Counted from the stretch's first letter, positions 46,249 through 55,421 are shown. The stretch is 64,000 nt of DNA from Hyphomonadaceae bacterium (GCA_019753175.1 JAIELK010000010.1:62001-126000); one strand, 5' to 3'. Notes: generated by a model not told the origin, from the sequence alone. Numbers and translations are program-made.

Positions 46249-47109
46249 TTATCTCATGCCCGCCACTTCCACCATGTCTTTGAAGACCGGATACTCCAGC
46301 AGGCGCGGCCAAAGTTGGATGCCTTGCCATATGGATAGGCCGATCACGAGCACTGCGGCCGCCGCCAACAAAACGCGCGCCGGCATTGTTTTGGTAACGT
46401 AGCCGGCGAGCGGCGCAGCGAGGAGGCCGCCCATGATCAAACCCAGCAGCGAAGCGCCGGCGACGAGCAAGCCCCCCTCGATCTCAAACCTTCCCGTAAT
46501 CAATGCAAACAGGAAGGTTAGAGATATCGCAATCGTCACCACAAACTCAGCGGAATTGACGCTGCCTATTACGTAGCGTGGCGTGTGGCCATGGCCGAGC
46601 AGCGTTGACGTGACGATCGGCCCCCAGCCACCGCCGCCGCTGGCGTCGAGAAAACCGCCAACCAATCCGGTCGGAACAATGTGATCGAGATGGGGCGGCT
46701 CTTCGCGCATTTTGCGCATGGCGCGATAGAGCATGTAGACGCCGAGACAGCCGAGATACGCTATCACAACCGCCTTGATGAAGGTCGGGTCGAAACCGGT
46801 CAGAAGATAGGCGCCGACAACGCCGCCCAGGACGCCTGCCGGCGCGAGCCGCCAGAACAAGCGCCAATCAATGTTTTTGTGCAGGAAGTGGGAAACGCCC
46901 GACGCTCCTGTCGTGAAGCACTCCGCGACATGGATCGTTGCCGAGGCCTGCGCCGGCGGGATGCCAAAAGCCAGCAGCACACTGGACGAAATCACGCCGT
47001 AGGCCATACCAACCGCGCCATCCACCAGCTGAGCGAAAAAGCCCACCAGCATGAAGAGGACGAACGTGGTCGCGAGCGCGGGCCAAAGGTCCGTTAATGC
47101 TTCCAACAT
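46249..47109 (-). CDS. TauE/SafE-family sulfite/anion exporter
   Basis: 286 residues with about eight membrane helices in two repeats. GFFAQLVDGAVGMAYGVISSS and its counterpart VGGFLDASGGGGWGPIVTS are the paired TauE/SafE (formerly DUF81) signatures; TTGASGVSHFLHKNIDW follows the first. Members export sulfite, sulfoacetate or related organosulfur anions; the substrate here is unknown. Its gene stands 55 nt upstream of the giant mosaic gene on the same strand. Confidence 0.92.
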   Translation of the reverse strand: MLEALTDLWPALATTFVLFMLVGFFAQLVDGAVGMAYGVISSSVLLAFGIPPAQASATIHVAECFTTGASGVSHFLHKNIDWRLFWRLAPAGVLGGVVGAYLLTGFDPTFIKAVVIAYLGCLGVYMLYRAMRKMREEPPHLDHIVPTGLVGGFLDASGGGGWGPIVTSTLLGHGHTPRYVIGSVNSAEFVVTIAISLTFLFALITGRFEIEGGLLVAGASLLGLIMGGLLAAPLAGYVTKTMPARVLLAAAAVLVIGLSIWQGIQLWPRLLEYPVFKDMVEVAGMR

Positions 47110-47285
47110 GCCCTCTTACGCTCGGACTCCGACCGCTTATTAATCGTTACACGCGTTTACGGCCAGAACGCGGCGCGCATATCAGCCTAACCCATTGTTT
47201 GAAAGTAGGCTTTTTTGCGGGGCGCGCCGCTGTAAGTGCACGAGCGGCAAACTGTGCCGCCCCCGGCGACTGGACTGGGCACCTG
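47110..47285. other. Intergenic region between hom and the TauE gene
   Basis: It contains no credible gene. AGCCTA (47184-47189) and TAGGCT (47206-47211) form a short dyad followed by a T run on the plus strand, a weak terminator-like pattern facing no known gene. The region should also carry the TauE promoter on the minus strand. Confidence 0.35.
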
Positions 47286-48575
47286 TCATCGGACCAAACG
47301 GAGACCCGATTCCTCGACCGGCAGCACATAGGGCGGTTCGAGCGCGACATCCAGATTCTCGATTGCCATGGACGCCTTCTCGACGGCCGCCCGAGGGCAA
47401 GCTTGCGTCGTCAGGACGATCGGCACGGCAGCGGCGCTCGGCGCTGGCATTTGGAGAAAGCTTTCGATGGAAATCCCTTCATGCGCCAAGCGCTCCGAAA
47501 CCGACGCCACGACCCCGGGGCGATCAGCCACCAGCAGACGCACATAATAGCGCCCCCGCTCCGCTGGCGTCGCTCGCGGCGCTGATGCAAGTTCAGCGAG
47601 CGGACGCCCGAACGCTGGACCAGCACGACCCGCCGCTAACTCCATCAAATCCGACGCCACCGAAGCGGCAGTCGGCCCCTCTCCGGCGCCGCGACCGAGG
47701 AACGTCAACTGCCCTACGGGATCTGCGTCAACCACCAAGGCGTTGAGCGAGCCGCCGACATTCGCCAGTGGGTGGTCAAACGCCAACAACGCGGGGCGAA
47801 CGTGCATCTCCACGCCGCCCTCCGTTCGCGACGCTTTGGCAATGAGCTTGATGCGATAGCCAAGTTTACCCGCAAGGCGGATGTCCGTGAGCGTCACGCG
47901 CTCAATCCCTTCGACGCGTACATGTTCGAAGTCGGGCCGAACCCCAAACGCAATCGAAGCCAGGATCGCAAGTTTGTGCGCCGCATCGAAACCGCCAACG
48001 TCCATAGTGGGATCGGCCTCGGCATAGCCAAACCGTTGCGCCTCAGCGAGCACCTCGCCGAAAGAACGACCTGACGCCTCCATCTCGGTGAGAATGTAAT
48101 TGCAAGTGCCGTTCAGAATGCCCGCGAGAGCGGTGGCGCGGCATCCAGCTAGGCTGTCCTTGAGCGCCTTGACCATCGGCACGCCGCCGCCGACCGCGGC
48201 TTCGAACAAGAGCTTGGCGCGGCTTTGCTCCGCGATGTCGGCCAGGGCAGCGCCATGAAGCGCAAGAAGCGCTTTGTTGGCGGTGACCACGTGCGCTCCG
48301 CGCGCGAGTGCAGTCTCGACCACGCGGCGAGCTGGTCCCTCAGCTCCGCCGATCAGTTCCACCACCACGTCAATACTGGGCTCGGCGGCAAGCGTCAGAG
48401 GATCGTCGAACCAGCGGACACCACTCAGGTCCACGCCCCGATCACGCTCGCGGTCTCTCGCCGAAACAGCCTGCAGCGAAAGGCCTTGATTGAGACGGTT
48501 GTTGGAGTCGGCAAAAAGTTTGACCACCCCCCGGCCAACAGTTCCAAGCCCCACCACACCGACACGAAGCTTCAT
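47286..48575 (-). CDS. hom: Homoserine dehydrogenase
   Basis: 429 residues. The N-terminal Rossmann fold has GVVGLGTVGRGVV; VVTANKALLA, LFEAAVGGGVPMV, GILNGTCNYILTEM and AEADPTMDVGGFDAAHKLAIL form the catalytic region; residues from about 345 on form an ACT domain (DRPGVVASVSERLAHEGISIESF). It reduces aspartate semialdehyde to homoserine, and the ACT domain suggests threonine feedback. The ATG overlaps the lipoprotein stop (ATGA). Confidence 0.97.
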   Translation of the reverse strand: MKLRVGVVGLGTVGRGVVKLFADSNNRLNQGLSLQAVSARDRERDRGVDLSGVRWFDDPLTLAAEPSIDVVVELIGGAEGPARRVVETALARGAHVVTANKALLALHGAALADIAEQSRAKLLFEAAVGGGVPMVKALKDSLAGCRATALAGILNGTCNYILTEMEASGRSFGEVLAEAQRFGYAEADPTMDVGGFDAAHKLAILASIAFGVRPDFEHVRVEGIERVTLTDIRLAGKLGYRIKLIAKASRTEGGVEMHVRPALLAFDHPLANVGGSLNALVVDADPVGQLTFLGRGAGEGPTAASVASDLMELAAGRAGPAFGRPLAELASAPRATPAERGRYYVRLLVADRPGVVASVSERLAHEGISIESFLQMPAPSAAAVPIVLTTQACPRAAVEKASMAIENLDVALEPPYVLPVEESGLRLVR

Positions 48576-48895
48576 TGAGCGTCAGGCTCATGCGCTTGCC
48601 GCGCTTGCTCCAAGTCGCGACGCGCGTCCTCGATGAAGTCCGCTGGAGTCTCTGCCTGCGGCGCCGGTTGCGCCCGAGGATTCGCCCGCATCTCGCGACC
48701 CACCGCCAGAAGCTCTGCCTCGACCTGCGCCCAGTAGGCTGCGTCCACGTTGGCGTCGGTCGTACGCGGTACATCGCGAAGGCTGGGAAAGCCCTGCGCC
48801 GTCGCCGCATCGGCTCCCGGGGTCTGGCCACCGGATGGACCGGCGCAAGCCACGAGGCCAGCCGTCAAGCCGACAAACAGGATCAATGCACGCAT
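48572..48895 (-). CDS. Small lipoprotein coupled to hom
   Basis: 107 residues from the ATG at 48895; the 238-residue track ORF is rejected because this start gives a lipoprotein signal ending LVAC (Cys17). The mature part is polar, with a helical stretch AAYWAQVEAELLAVGREM and a Gln/Pro-rich middle. The family is not recognised. Its stop overlaps the hom start, so it shares the hom transcript, yet an envelope role is more likely than an amino-acid one. Confidence 0.75.
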   Translation of the reverse strand: MRALILFVGLTAGLVACAGPSGGQTPGADAATAQGFPSLRDVPRTTDANVDAAYWAQVEAELLAVGREMRANPRAQPAPQAETPADFIEDARRDLEQARQAHEPDAQ

Positions 48896-48998
48896 GAGCG
48901 TCCCCGCTGCGATTCCCAAGCCCGTCTCTCCTATACCAGGGTCTGCTTTTGCACCACATAAGCCGCCGCAGTAAGAATGTCCCCCGAAGGAGACGCCA

Positions 48999-50999
48999 AT
49001 GGCCGATGGAGAAGGGGCTGAGTCCCGTGGCACTGCGAGGCCGGCCGGGCGGAAGCCAGGCCGCAAGCGCGTCCCGAAGCAGCCGCCCACAGCGACGCGG
49101 GCGGCGCCCAAGAAAGCAAAGCCGGCATCAGCCACAGCGCCAAAGCCCGTCGAGCTAGCAGCCAAATCTGACGCGCAGAAACCCCAACCCGAGCCCCCTT
49201 CGCCGCTAAACGAACTCGTCCTCGCGCAAACCGCAGACAGCCTTGGGGCGCTGTCTGCGAACCTCACTCGGGCGATGACCCGCGCCAATCAGGTTTTCTC
49301 CACAGCCTTCCTCGATCAGGCCAAGGATTCGGCGAGCTGGCAGCCCGATCCGCTCGGCGTGCAGCCGGCGTTGAACGAAGTGTGGCAGACTCTTGCGCAG
49401 CAACCAGAGACTCTCCGCGAAGCGCATGCGCAACTGTGGCAACGATACGCCGACATATGGCAGCGCCACGCCGCCTACATGCTGACCGGCAAACAACCCG
49501 ACGAAGGCCCGGTGCGGGACAAGCGTTTTCGCGATCCGGAATGGCGGTCAAACCCTGCTTTTTCGATGTTGCGCGAATCCTATCTCGCCACGTCCGAGTT
49601 CATCACATCTTTGGTCGAGAAAGCCGAAGGCATCGACGAGGCGACCAAGCGCAAGGCTGCGTTTTTCATCAAGCAGGCGGTAGACGCCGCCTCGCCTTCG
49701 AACTTCCTGATGACCAATCCCGCGGCGCTGCGAGCGCTTTTGTCCTCTCACGGGGAGAGCCTGTTGAAGGGCGTCGAGAACCTCGCCGGGGATTTGAAGC
49801 GCGGACAGGGCGCGCTAGCGATCTCGCAGACCGATCTCGACGCGTTCAAGGTCGGCGAGAACGTCGCTAACTCGCCGGGCAAAGTGATCTTCCGCAACCG
49901 CGTGTTCGAACTCATTCAGTATTCGCCGACCACCGAATTGGTGCACGATGTCCCGTTGCTGATTTTCCCGCCCTGGATCAACAAGTTCTACATCCTCGAT
50001 CTACAGCCTAAGAACTCGATGATCCGATGGCTCACCGACCAGGGCCACACCGTGTTCTTAGTCTCCTGGGTCAATCCGGACGAGGACATGGCGGAAGTCG
50101 GATTTGAACATTACATGCGCGAGGGCGTCTACGCCGCCGTCGATGCTGTACAGCAAGCGATTGGGGCCGATCATATCAACACGGTCGGCTATTGCGTGGG
50201 CGGCACGTTGCTCGCCGCCACGCTCGCGCACATGGCGAAGGTCGGCGACACGCGGATTCAAAGCGCGACATTCTTCGCGAGCCAAGCCGATTTCAAGTGC
50301 GCTGGGGATCTCCTCGTCTTCGCCGATAACGCCGGCATCAACTTCCTCGAAGCCAAGATGGAGCAAGCCGGCGGCGTGCTCGAAGCGCAGACCATGGCCG
50401 ATACCTTCAACGCGCTGCGCTCGAACGACCTCATCTGGAATTACGTCGTCGACAATTACTACATCGGCAAACAGCCTCCACCTTTTGACCTGCTCTATTG
50501 GAATGCCGATCAGACGCGCATGCCGAAGGCGCTGCACCTGTTCTATCTTCGCAATTTCTATCGCGACAACGCGCTCTCTGAGGGCCAGCTCACCCTACTT
50601 GGTCAAAAGCTCTCATTGCAGGACGTCAAGATCCCGATCTTCATGCAAAGCTCCAAGGAAGATCACATCGCTCCAGCGCAAAGTGTTTTTCGCAGCGCTC
50701 TGCAGTTCGGCGGGCCAGTCGAGTTCATCGTCGCCGGATCGGGCCATATCGCTGGCGTGATCAATCATCCGGCAGCAAACAAGTATCAATACTGGACCAA
50801 CAAAACCTTGGTCGGCGCGGTCGAAGACTGGTTTGCCTTCGCGCACGAACATCCCGGCTCCTGGTGGCCGCACTGGGACCGATGGCTGCGCGAGCGCTCG
50901 GGCCCGGATGTGCCGGCGCGCACGCCAGGCGACGGCGGACTCAAACCGCTATGCGATGCGCCCGGCGAGTATGTACGCGTGAAATCGTCAGCCGCCTGA
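48999..50999 (+). CDS. phaC: Class I poly(3-hydroxyalkanoate) synthase with a basic N-terminal tail
   Basis: 666 residues. The alpha/beta-hydrolase core has the synthase box GYCVGGT (Cys399), Asp555 in KEDHIAP and His583 in GSGHIAGV, the catalytic triad. WINKFYILDLQPKNS and SWVNPDEDM are class I segments. The enzyme polymerises hydroxyacyl-CoA into carbon-storage granules. Residues 1-65 form a Lys/Ala/Pro-rich tail (ATRAAPKKAKPASATAPKP), making the protein longer than the usual 580-600. GAAGGAG-type Shine-Dalgarno lies upstream. The phaA and phaB genes are not in the window. A DUF1993 gene follows after 12 nt. Confidence 0.96.
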   Translation: MADGEGAESRGTARPAGRKPGRKRVPKQPPTATRAAPKKAKPASATAPKPVELAAKSDAQKPQPEPPSPLNELVLAQTADSLGALSANLTRAMTRANQVFSTAFLDQAKDSASWQPDPLGVQPALNEVWQTLAQQPETLREAHAQLWQRYADIWQRHAAYMLTGKQPDEGPVRDKRFRDPEWRSNPAFSMLRESYLATSEFITSLVEKAEGIDEATKRKAAFFIKQAVDAASPSNFLMTNPAALRALLSSHGESLLKGVENLAGDLKRGQGALAISQTDLDAFKVGENVANSPGKVIFRNRVFELIQYSPTTELVHDVPLLIFPPWINKFYILDLQPKNSMIRWLTDQGHTVFLVSWVNPDEDMAEVGFEHYMREGVYAAVDAVQQAIGADHINTVGYCVGGTLLAATLAHMAKVGDTRIQSATFFASQADFKCAGDLLVFADNAGINFLEAKMEQAGGVLEAQTMADTFNALRSNDLIWNYVVDNYYIGKQPPPFDLLYWNADQTRMPKALHLFYLRNFYRDNALSEGQLTLLGQKLSLQDVKIPIFMQSSKEDHIAPAQSVFRSALQFGGPVEFIVAGSGHIAGVINHPAANKYQYWTNKTLVGAVEDWFAFAHEHPGSWWPHWDRWLRERSGPDVPARTPGDGGLKPLCDAPGEYVRVKSSAA

Positions 51000-51011
51000 G
51001 AAAGAGCGACC

Positions 51012-51533
51012 ATGGCCCTCTCCTTGTACGACATCACGGCGCCAAGTTTCAGACAGACGCTGGAGGCGGTGTCGGGCTTGCTCGACAAAGCGCAAGCCCA
51101 TTGCGGCGCGCGCTCGATTCCGGAAGCCGACTTCATCGAGGCGCGTCTCGCCGAGGACATGTTCCCCTTCAGCTACCAGGTGAAATCGACCGTCGTGCAC
51201 TCAATCGGCGCGCTTCAATCACTCTCAAGAGGCGTGTTTTCACCGGACCTGACGCCGCCGCCGAACAGCTTTGCCGCGCTCAAGGAGCAGGTAACGGGAG
51301 CGCGAATGGCGCTCGATGCGCTCTCGCCAGCCGAAGTAGACGCGTATGAGGGGCGCGACATGGCGTTCCAGTTCAAAGAGTTCAAGCTGCCGTTCACGGC
51401 GGAAAACTTCCTGATGTCTTTCTCGCTGCCCAACTTCTATTTCCACGCCGCCACAGCGTACGACATCATGCGCCATAAGGGTGTCGCCATCGGCAAACGC
51501 GACTTCATGGGCCCGATGCGGATCAAGGTCTGA
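51012..51533 (+). CDS. DUF1993 family protein
   Basis: 173 residues. DITAPSFRQTLEAVSGLLDKA at the start and LPNFYFHAATAYDIMRHKGV near the end are DUF1993 features; the fold is probably a DinB-like four-helix bundle, with histidines (VVHSIGAL, YFHAATAYDI) as possible metal ligands. The function is unknown. Only 12 nt separate it from phaC, so it is likely co-transcribed, though no link to storage polymer is known. Confidence 0.88.
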   Translation: MALSLYDITAPSFRQTLEAVSGLLDKAQAHCGARSIPEADFIEARLAEDMFPFSYQVKSTVVHSIGALQSLSRGVFSPDLTPPPNSFAALKEQVTGARMALDALSPAEVDAYEGRDMAFQFKEFKLPFTAENFLMSFSLPNFYFHAATAYDIMRHKGVAIGKRDFMGPMRIKV

Positions 51534-51556
51534 TGCGTGGACGCGCGAGACGCGCG

Positions 51557-52495
51557 CTACAGTCCAGCCGCCTCGTCCAAACCCAACATGATGTTGAGGT
51601 TTTGCACGGCAGCGCCGCTCGCGCCCTTGCCGAGATTGTCCAAGAGCGCGACCAGCCGCGCCTCCCCGTCATGGCCGAAGACGAAAAGCTTCAGCTCGTT
51701 CGTGCCGTTCAGGCCTTCGGGATCGAGCGTCTTTAGCGCGCTGGCTTCTGCAAGCGAAGCGACCTCGACGAATCGTTCGCCTGAATAGGCATCGGCAAGC
51801 GCCGCATGTATTTGGCTAAGTGTCGGCGGACTGGGCAACGCTTGCAGCGCCAGCGGAACTTCAACAAGCATGCCCTTGTAGTAGCGCCCTACGCTCGGCG
51901 CGAAGATGGGCGCCCGCGCTAACCCAGCCTGCATCTGCATTTCTGGCACGTGCTTATGCTTCTGCGCCATCGCGTAAATACGATAGGGTGCGCGCGTGAA
52001 CGCCGGCGAGGATTCGTCCTCGAACTCGGCGATCATCGCCTTGCCGCCGCCGGAATAACCGCTCACGGCATTGCAGAAGAACTGCCAGCCGCGCGGAACG
52101 ATCCCCGCATCGAGCAGCGGCTTCACCAGCGCGATGAAGCCCGTGGGATAGCAGCCGGGATTAGACACGCGCTCGGCTGCCGCGATTTTCGCGCGCTGGT
52201 CCTTCGCCATTTCCGGAAAGCCATAAGTCCAATCCGGCGCGACACGATACGCGGTGGAGGCGTCAATTATTCTCACGGCGTCGTTCTCGACCAGCGCGAC
52301 GGCTTCCTTCGCAGCGTCATCGGGCAAGCACAGGATCACCGCATCAACGCTGTTTAGCAGCGCGCGCCGCGCGCCCGCGTCCTTGCGCTTGTCCGCCGTG
52401 ATCGAAACGAGTGTGAGATCGGCGCGCTGGGCCAGGCGCTCGCGAATCTTCAGACCCGTCGTTCCGGCTTCGCCGTCAATGAAAACACTTGGCAA
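51557..52495 (-). CDS. argC: N-acetyl-gamma-glutamyl-phosphate reductase (short type)
   Basis: 312 residues from a TTG; no better in-frame start is visible and no clear Shine-Dalgarno precedes it. FIDGEAGTTGLKIRERL is the NADP-binding start of the short (type 2) ArgC; Cys115 in SNPGCYPTGF is the catalytic cysteine, and QKHKHVPEM is a typical later segment. It reduces N-acetylglutamyl phosphate to the semialdehyde in arginine synthesis. Placement near rpsI-rplM is conserved in alphaproteobacteria, although here a DUF4282 gene intervenes. Confidence 0.95.
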   Translation of the reverse strand: MPSVFIDGEAGTTGLKIRERLAQRADLTLVSITADKRKDAGARRALLNSVDAVILCLPDDAAKEAVALVENDAVRIIDASTAYRVAPDWTYGFPEMAKDQRAKIAAAERVSNPGCYPTGFIALVKPLLDAGIVPRGWQFFCNAVSGYSGGGKAMIAEFEDESSPAFTRAPYRIYAMAQKHKHVPEMQMQAGLARAPIFAPSVGRYYKGMLVEVPLALQALPSPPTLSQIHAALADAYSGERFVEVASLAEASALKTLDPEGLNGTNELKLFVFGHDGEARLVALLDNLGKGASGAAVQNLNIMLGLDEAAGL

Positions 52496-52573
52496 GGAGG
52501 TATCCGGGGGTTTAGCTCGCCTGCTCCGCGCAGCGTAAGGTTACACAAAAAGCGCGGCAAACGGGAGGCCTAG

Positions 52574-52858
52574 ATGCTCGGAAGTCTTATGAATTTCGAC
52601 AGGTTCGTCGCGCCATCTCTAATTCGAATCGTCTATTGGGTTGGCATCGTGGCCATTGTCCTTGGGGCCCTGGCGACGATGGCGGGCTCGCTGGGCTCAC
52701 TCAGTTACAGCCCCACAAATGCGATGGGCGGCATTGTTATCGCCATCATCGGCGGATTGGTCGGCCTTCTGGTCTGGCGTGTCGCCTGCGAAGTCTGGAT
52801 CGTCATCTTCTCGATCAACGACCGGCTCGGCCAATTGGTAGAGCGCGGCAAGGTCTGA
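52574..52858 (+). CDS. DUF4282 membrane protein
   Basis: 94 residues with two membrane helices (YWVGIVAIVLGALATMAGSL and GGIVIAIIGGLVGLLVWRVACEVW) and a short charged tail, the DUF4282 pattern. GGGAGG precedes the ATG by 5 nt. The function is unknown. Divergent from argC; its 3' end faces the rpsI terminator. Confidence 0.85.
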   Translation: MLGSLMNFDRFVAPSLIRIVYWVGIVAIVLGALATMAGSLGSLSYSPTNAMGGIVIAIIGGLVGLLVWRVACEVWIVIFSINDRLGQLVERGKV

Positions 52859-52860
52859 GC

Positions 52861-52904
52861 CCAAAAGAAACGACGGGCGCTTTCGGCGAAGAAAGCGCCC
52901 GTCG
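52861..52904 (-). terminator. Rho-independent terminator of rplM-rpsI
   Basis: A perfect 14-bp stem CGACGGGCGCTTTC / GAAAGCGCCCGTCG with a 6-nt loop lies 24 nt past the rpsI stop. On the minus strand it is followed by TTTCTTTT. The plus-strand side lacks a T run, so it serves rpsI rather than DUF4282. Confidence 0.88.
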
Positions 52905-52927
52905 AGGTGGCAGTGTGAACGCCGCGA

Positions 52928-53419
52928 TCAGCGCTTCGAGAATTGGAAGCTTCTGCGGGCCTTCTTGCGGCCGTACTTCTTACGCTCGACCACGCGGCTG
53001 TCGCGGGTCAGGAAGCCGGCGTGCTTCAACGCGGGGCGCAACGCCGGCTCATAGTCCGACAGCGCCTTGGAAATGCCGTGACGCACCGCGCCGGCCTGAC
53101 CCGAAAGGCCCGAGCCGACGACCGTGCAGACTACGTCGAACTCGCCTTGGCGGTCAGTGACCTTGAACGGCTGATTGATCATCATACGCAGCACGGGGCG
53201 CGCGAAATACACCTCGGAATCGCGGCCATTGATGGTGATCTTGCCCTTGCCGGGTTTCACCCACACGCGCGCGATGGCGTTCTTGCGCTTGCCGGTGGCA
53301 TAGGCGCGGCCGAGCTTGTCGACCTTGCGCTCATAAATCGGCGCGGGCTCGTTGGGACGCGGCGGCGTTTGGCCCGTCATCTGGCCGAGTGATTCAAGAC
53401 CTTGGCTGATATCGCTCAT
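52928..53419 (-). CDS. rpsI: 30S ribosomal protein S9
   Basis: 163 residues. [26 protein letters not shown] starts the S9 core (quoted part: [12 protein letters not shown]) and it ends with [17 protein letters not shown], whose basic tail reaches the P-site tRNA. The N-terminal extension of about 35 residues is usual in alphaproteobacteria. It starts 3 nt after rplM. Confidence 0.98.
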   Translation of the reverse strand: MSDISQGLESLGQMTGQTPPRPNEPAPIYERKVDKLGRAYATGKRKNAIARVWVKPGKGKITINGRDSEVYFARPVLRMMINQPFKVTDRQGEFDVVCTVVGSGLSGQAGAVRHGISKALSDYEPALRPALKHAGFLTRDSRVVERKKYGRKKARRSFQFSKR

Positions 53420-53422
53420 GGT

Positions 53423-53899
53423 TTAGCCAATCCTCGAATTCTTGCGGTTCTGAGACTTGAAATCGATCGTCTTGGGATTTTGCGCCGCGTGCGGATGCTC
53501 GGCGCCCGCATACACGCGCAGCTTCGCCAACTGCCTGCGCGCCAGCGGGCTTTCCTTCGGCATCATGCGCTCCACCGCCTTCTCGAGCACGCGCTCGGGA
53601 TGCTTGCTGGCGAGCACCTTTCCGGCGACGCGCTCCTTGATGCCGCCTGGGTAGCCGGTGTGACGGTAGTAGATCTTGTCGGTCATCTTGTTGCCGGTCA
53701 GCGTGACCTTCTCGGCGTTGATAACCACCACATGATCGCCAGTGTCGACGTGCGGCGTGAAATCGGCCCGATGCTTGCCGCGCAAGCGAAGCGCGATGAA
53801 GGAGGCGAGACGGCCGACCACCGCGCCTTCGGCGTCAACAACGATCCAGCCGTTGGTGATTTCCGAAGCCTTGGCCGAGCGCGTCGATTGCGTGCGCAT
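53423..53899 (-). CDS. rplM: 50S ribosomal protein L13
   Basis: 158 residues. [44 protein letters not shown] and [15 protein letters not shown] cover the L13 signature. L13 is an early assembly protein of the large subunit. The rplM-rpsI order is universal. A candidate promoter lies 41-69 nt upstream of the ATG. Confidence 0.98.
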   Translation of the reverse strand: MRTQSTRSAKASEITNGWIVVDAEGAVVGRLASFIALRLRGKHRADFTPHVDTGDHVVVINAEKVTLTGNKMTDKIYYRHTGYPGGIKERVAGKVLASKHPERVLEKAVERMMPKESPLARRQLAKLRVYAGAEHPHAAQNPKTIDFKSQNRKNSRIG

Positions 53900-53939
53900 G
53901 GGTGCTTAGGTCCTAAATGGGGCTCAAATGAAGGCGCGG

Positions 53940-53968
53940 CGTTTAGTGGAGCGCCGATACCGCGTCAA
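53940..53968 (-). promoter_or_regulatory. Candidate promoter of rplM-rpsI
   Basis: On the minus strand TTGACG (53963-53968) and TAAACG (53940-53945) are separated by 17 nt, giving a leader of about 33 nt. A perfect TATAAT also occurs further upstream (54014-54019) but has no partner at the right distance. Confidence 0.4.
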
Positions 53969-54032
53969 GAGGCGACAATAATTGCCATTGATACAGGTAC
54001 TTAGAGTAGCGGTATTATAGGGTGACGGTCAA

Positions 54033-55094
54033 TTAGCGCCACGCCGCGCGTGCGCACATGAGCGTTAGAGCCCAAAGCACAACCGCGCCCGCTTGGTGCA
54101 TCAGGCTAGGCCAAAGCGCAGACGCGCTCAGCACCGCATGCACGCCGAGCCCGGCCTGAAGCAGCGCCGCGGCGCCGACGCTTATCGCCGCCCAACGCGC
54201 TGCGCCCTGCCCGCGCAAAAATCCAATGACGCCCAGCAGCAGCGCCAGAAACGCCACGCCATACCCCAACGTCCGATGGATCAGGTGCTGCGCCGCATGG
54301 TTCTCGGTCAGGTTATGCCAGAACGGTGTCAATGAGAACGAACCGGAAGGAATCCACTCGCCGCCGATGCGTGGCCAGTCCGCGAAGGCAGGTCCGCCGT
54401 CCGCGCCAGCGAGCAGCGCGCCAGCCATCGCTTGCATGAAGATGAGACCCAAGAGCGCGAAGGGCGCCCACTTCGGGAGGCCGAGCTTCGACGGTCGCGT
54501 CGGCCACGCAAACGCACCGAGCGCAACCCAGAGCGTGAGCGCCAGGATGATCAGCGCCATGCCAAGGTGAATCGCCAGCCGCACCGGGCTTACATCGAGG
54601 CGATCGAACAAGCCGCTGGTTACCATCCACCAACCGATCGCGCCCTGCAGTCCGCCCAATGCGAACAGGAGCGCCGTGACGCGAAAACGCCCGCGCAGCC
54701 GGCCGGTGAGCAGAAAAAACAAAGCCGGCAGCGCGAAGACGATTCCAATCACCTTGCCCAGAAACCGGTGGCCCCACTCCCACCAGTAAATGTGCTGGAA
54801 TTCAGCCAGACTCATGCCGCGGTTTTGCGTCTGGTACTCATAGGTCAGCTGGTAGAGCCTGAACTCTTCCGCCCACCGTTCGGCGGTCAGCGGCGGCGTC
54901 AGCCCCTTCCCCAGGTCCCATTCCGTGATCGACAAGCCGCTATCGGTCAGTCGCGTCGCACCGCCCACCAGGATCATCGCCGTCACCAACGCAGCGATCG
55001 CCAGCAGCCATGTGCCGACGGCGGGCGCACGCGGGGGCCAAACATCTTCGTTGTTCACGGCCCGAGGCTCTAACCGCCCGCCAAGTCGCCGCAT
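54033..55094 (-). CDS. ctaA: Heme A synthase (CtaA/COX15, type 2)
   Basis: 353 residues with eight membrane helices. GGATRLTDSGLSITEWDLGKG is the signature after helix 1; EFQHIYWWEWGHRFLGKVIG, AIHLGMALIILAL and HLIHRTLGYGVAFLALL hold the heme-ligand histidines. It oxidises heme O, made by CtaB, to heme A for the aa3 oxidase encoded 40 kb away. An in-frame GTG at 55058 is an alternative start. It is divergent from DUF2842 and lies 133 nt upstream of rplM. Confidence 0.96.
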   Translation of the reverse strand: MRRLGGRLEPRAVNNEDVWPPRAPAVGTWLLAIAALVTAMILVGGATRLTDSGLSITEWDLGKGLTPPLTAERWAEEFRLYQLTYEYQTQNRGMSLAEFQHIYWWEWGHRFLGKVIGIVFALPALFFLLTGRLRGRFRVTALLFALGGLQGAIGWWMVTSGLFDRLDVSPVRLAIHLGMALIILALTLWVALGAFAWPTRPSKLGLPKWAPFALLGLIFMQAMAGALLAGADGGPAFADWPRIGGEWIPSGSFSLTPFWHNLTENHAAQHLIHRTLGYGVAFLALLLGVIGFLRGQGAARWAAISVGAAALLQAGLGVHAVLSASALWPSLMHQAGAVVLWALTLMCARAAWR

Positions 55095-55130
55095 AGGCGG
55101 CGCCCCGCCGCGCCCCTATCTCTGCAGTGC

Positions 55131-55331
55131 ATGCGACAGCGTACGCGCAAAGCCATCGGCAGCCTGGCGCTCCTCACATACATGGGGATCTATGCCCTGC
55201 TTGCCTCGACCCTCGGCGCCCTGTTGTTGCCGGCCCTGCCGTTCTGGGGCGAACTCCTCTTTTTCGCGGCGGCCGGGATCGTCTGGATCTTCCCGCTGAA
55301 ACCCTTGTTCGCGTGGATGAACCGCCCCTGA
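55131..55331 (+). CDS. DUF2842 membrane protein
   Basis: 66 residues with two membrane helices (ALLTYMGIYALLASTLGALLL and LLFFAAAGIVWIFPLKPLFAWM); the ending WIFPLKPLFAWMNRP is the DUF2842 signature. The function is unknown; it is limited to alphaproteobacteria. Divergent from ctaA with a 36-nt gap. Confidence 0.88.
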   Translation: MRQRTRKAIGSLALLTYMGIYALLASTLGALLLPALPFWGELLFFAAAGIVWIFPLKPLFAWMNRP

Positions 55332-55421
55332 GGCCGCAGTCCGATTTGCAGGGCCCTTCCAACGCCGCTAAGAGTGCGCTCCCCATGGAAGAGGCGGCGC
55401 TGCCGGCCTCGCCCAACACGT

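Noticed and set aside
48572-49288. 238-residue version of the lipoprotein upstream of hom
   Set aside because: The extension reads antisense through the phaC start. The internal ATG at 48895 gives a proper lipoprotein signal.
54014-54019. Perfect TATAAT upstream of rplM
   Set aside because: No -35 element at 16-18 nt; the TTGACC nearby is only 7 nt away. The weaker pair nearer the gene has correct spacing.
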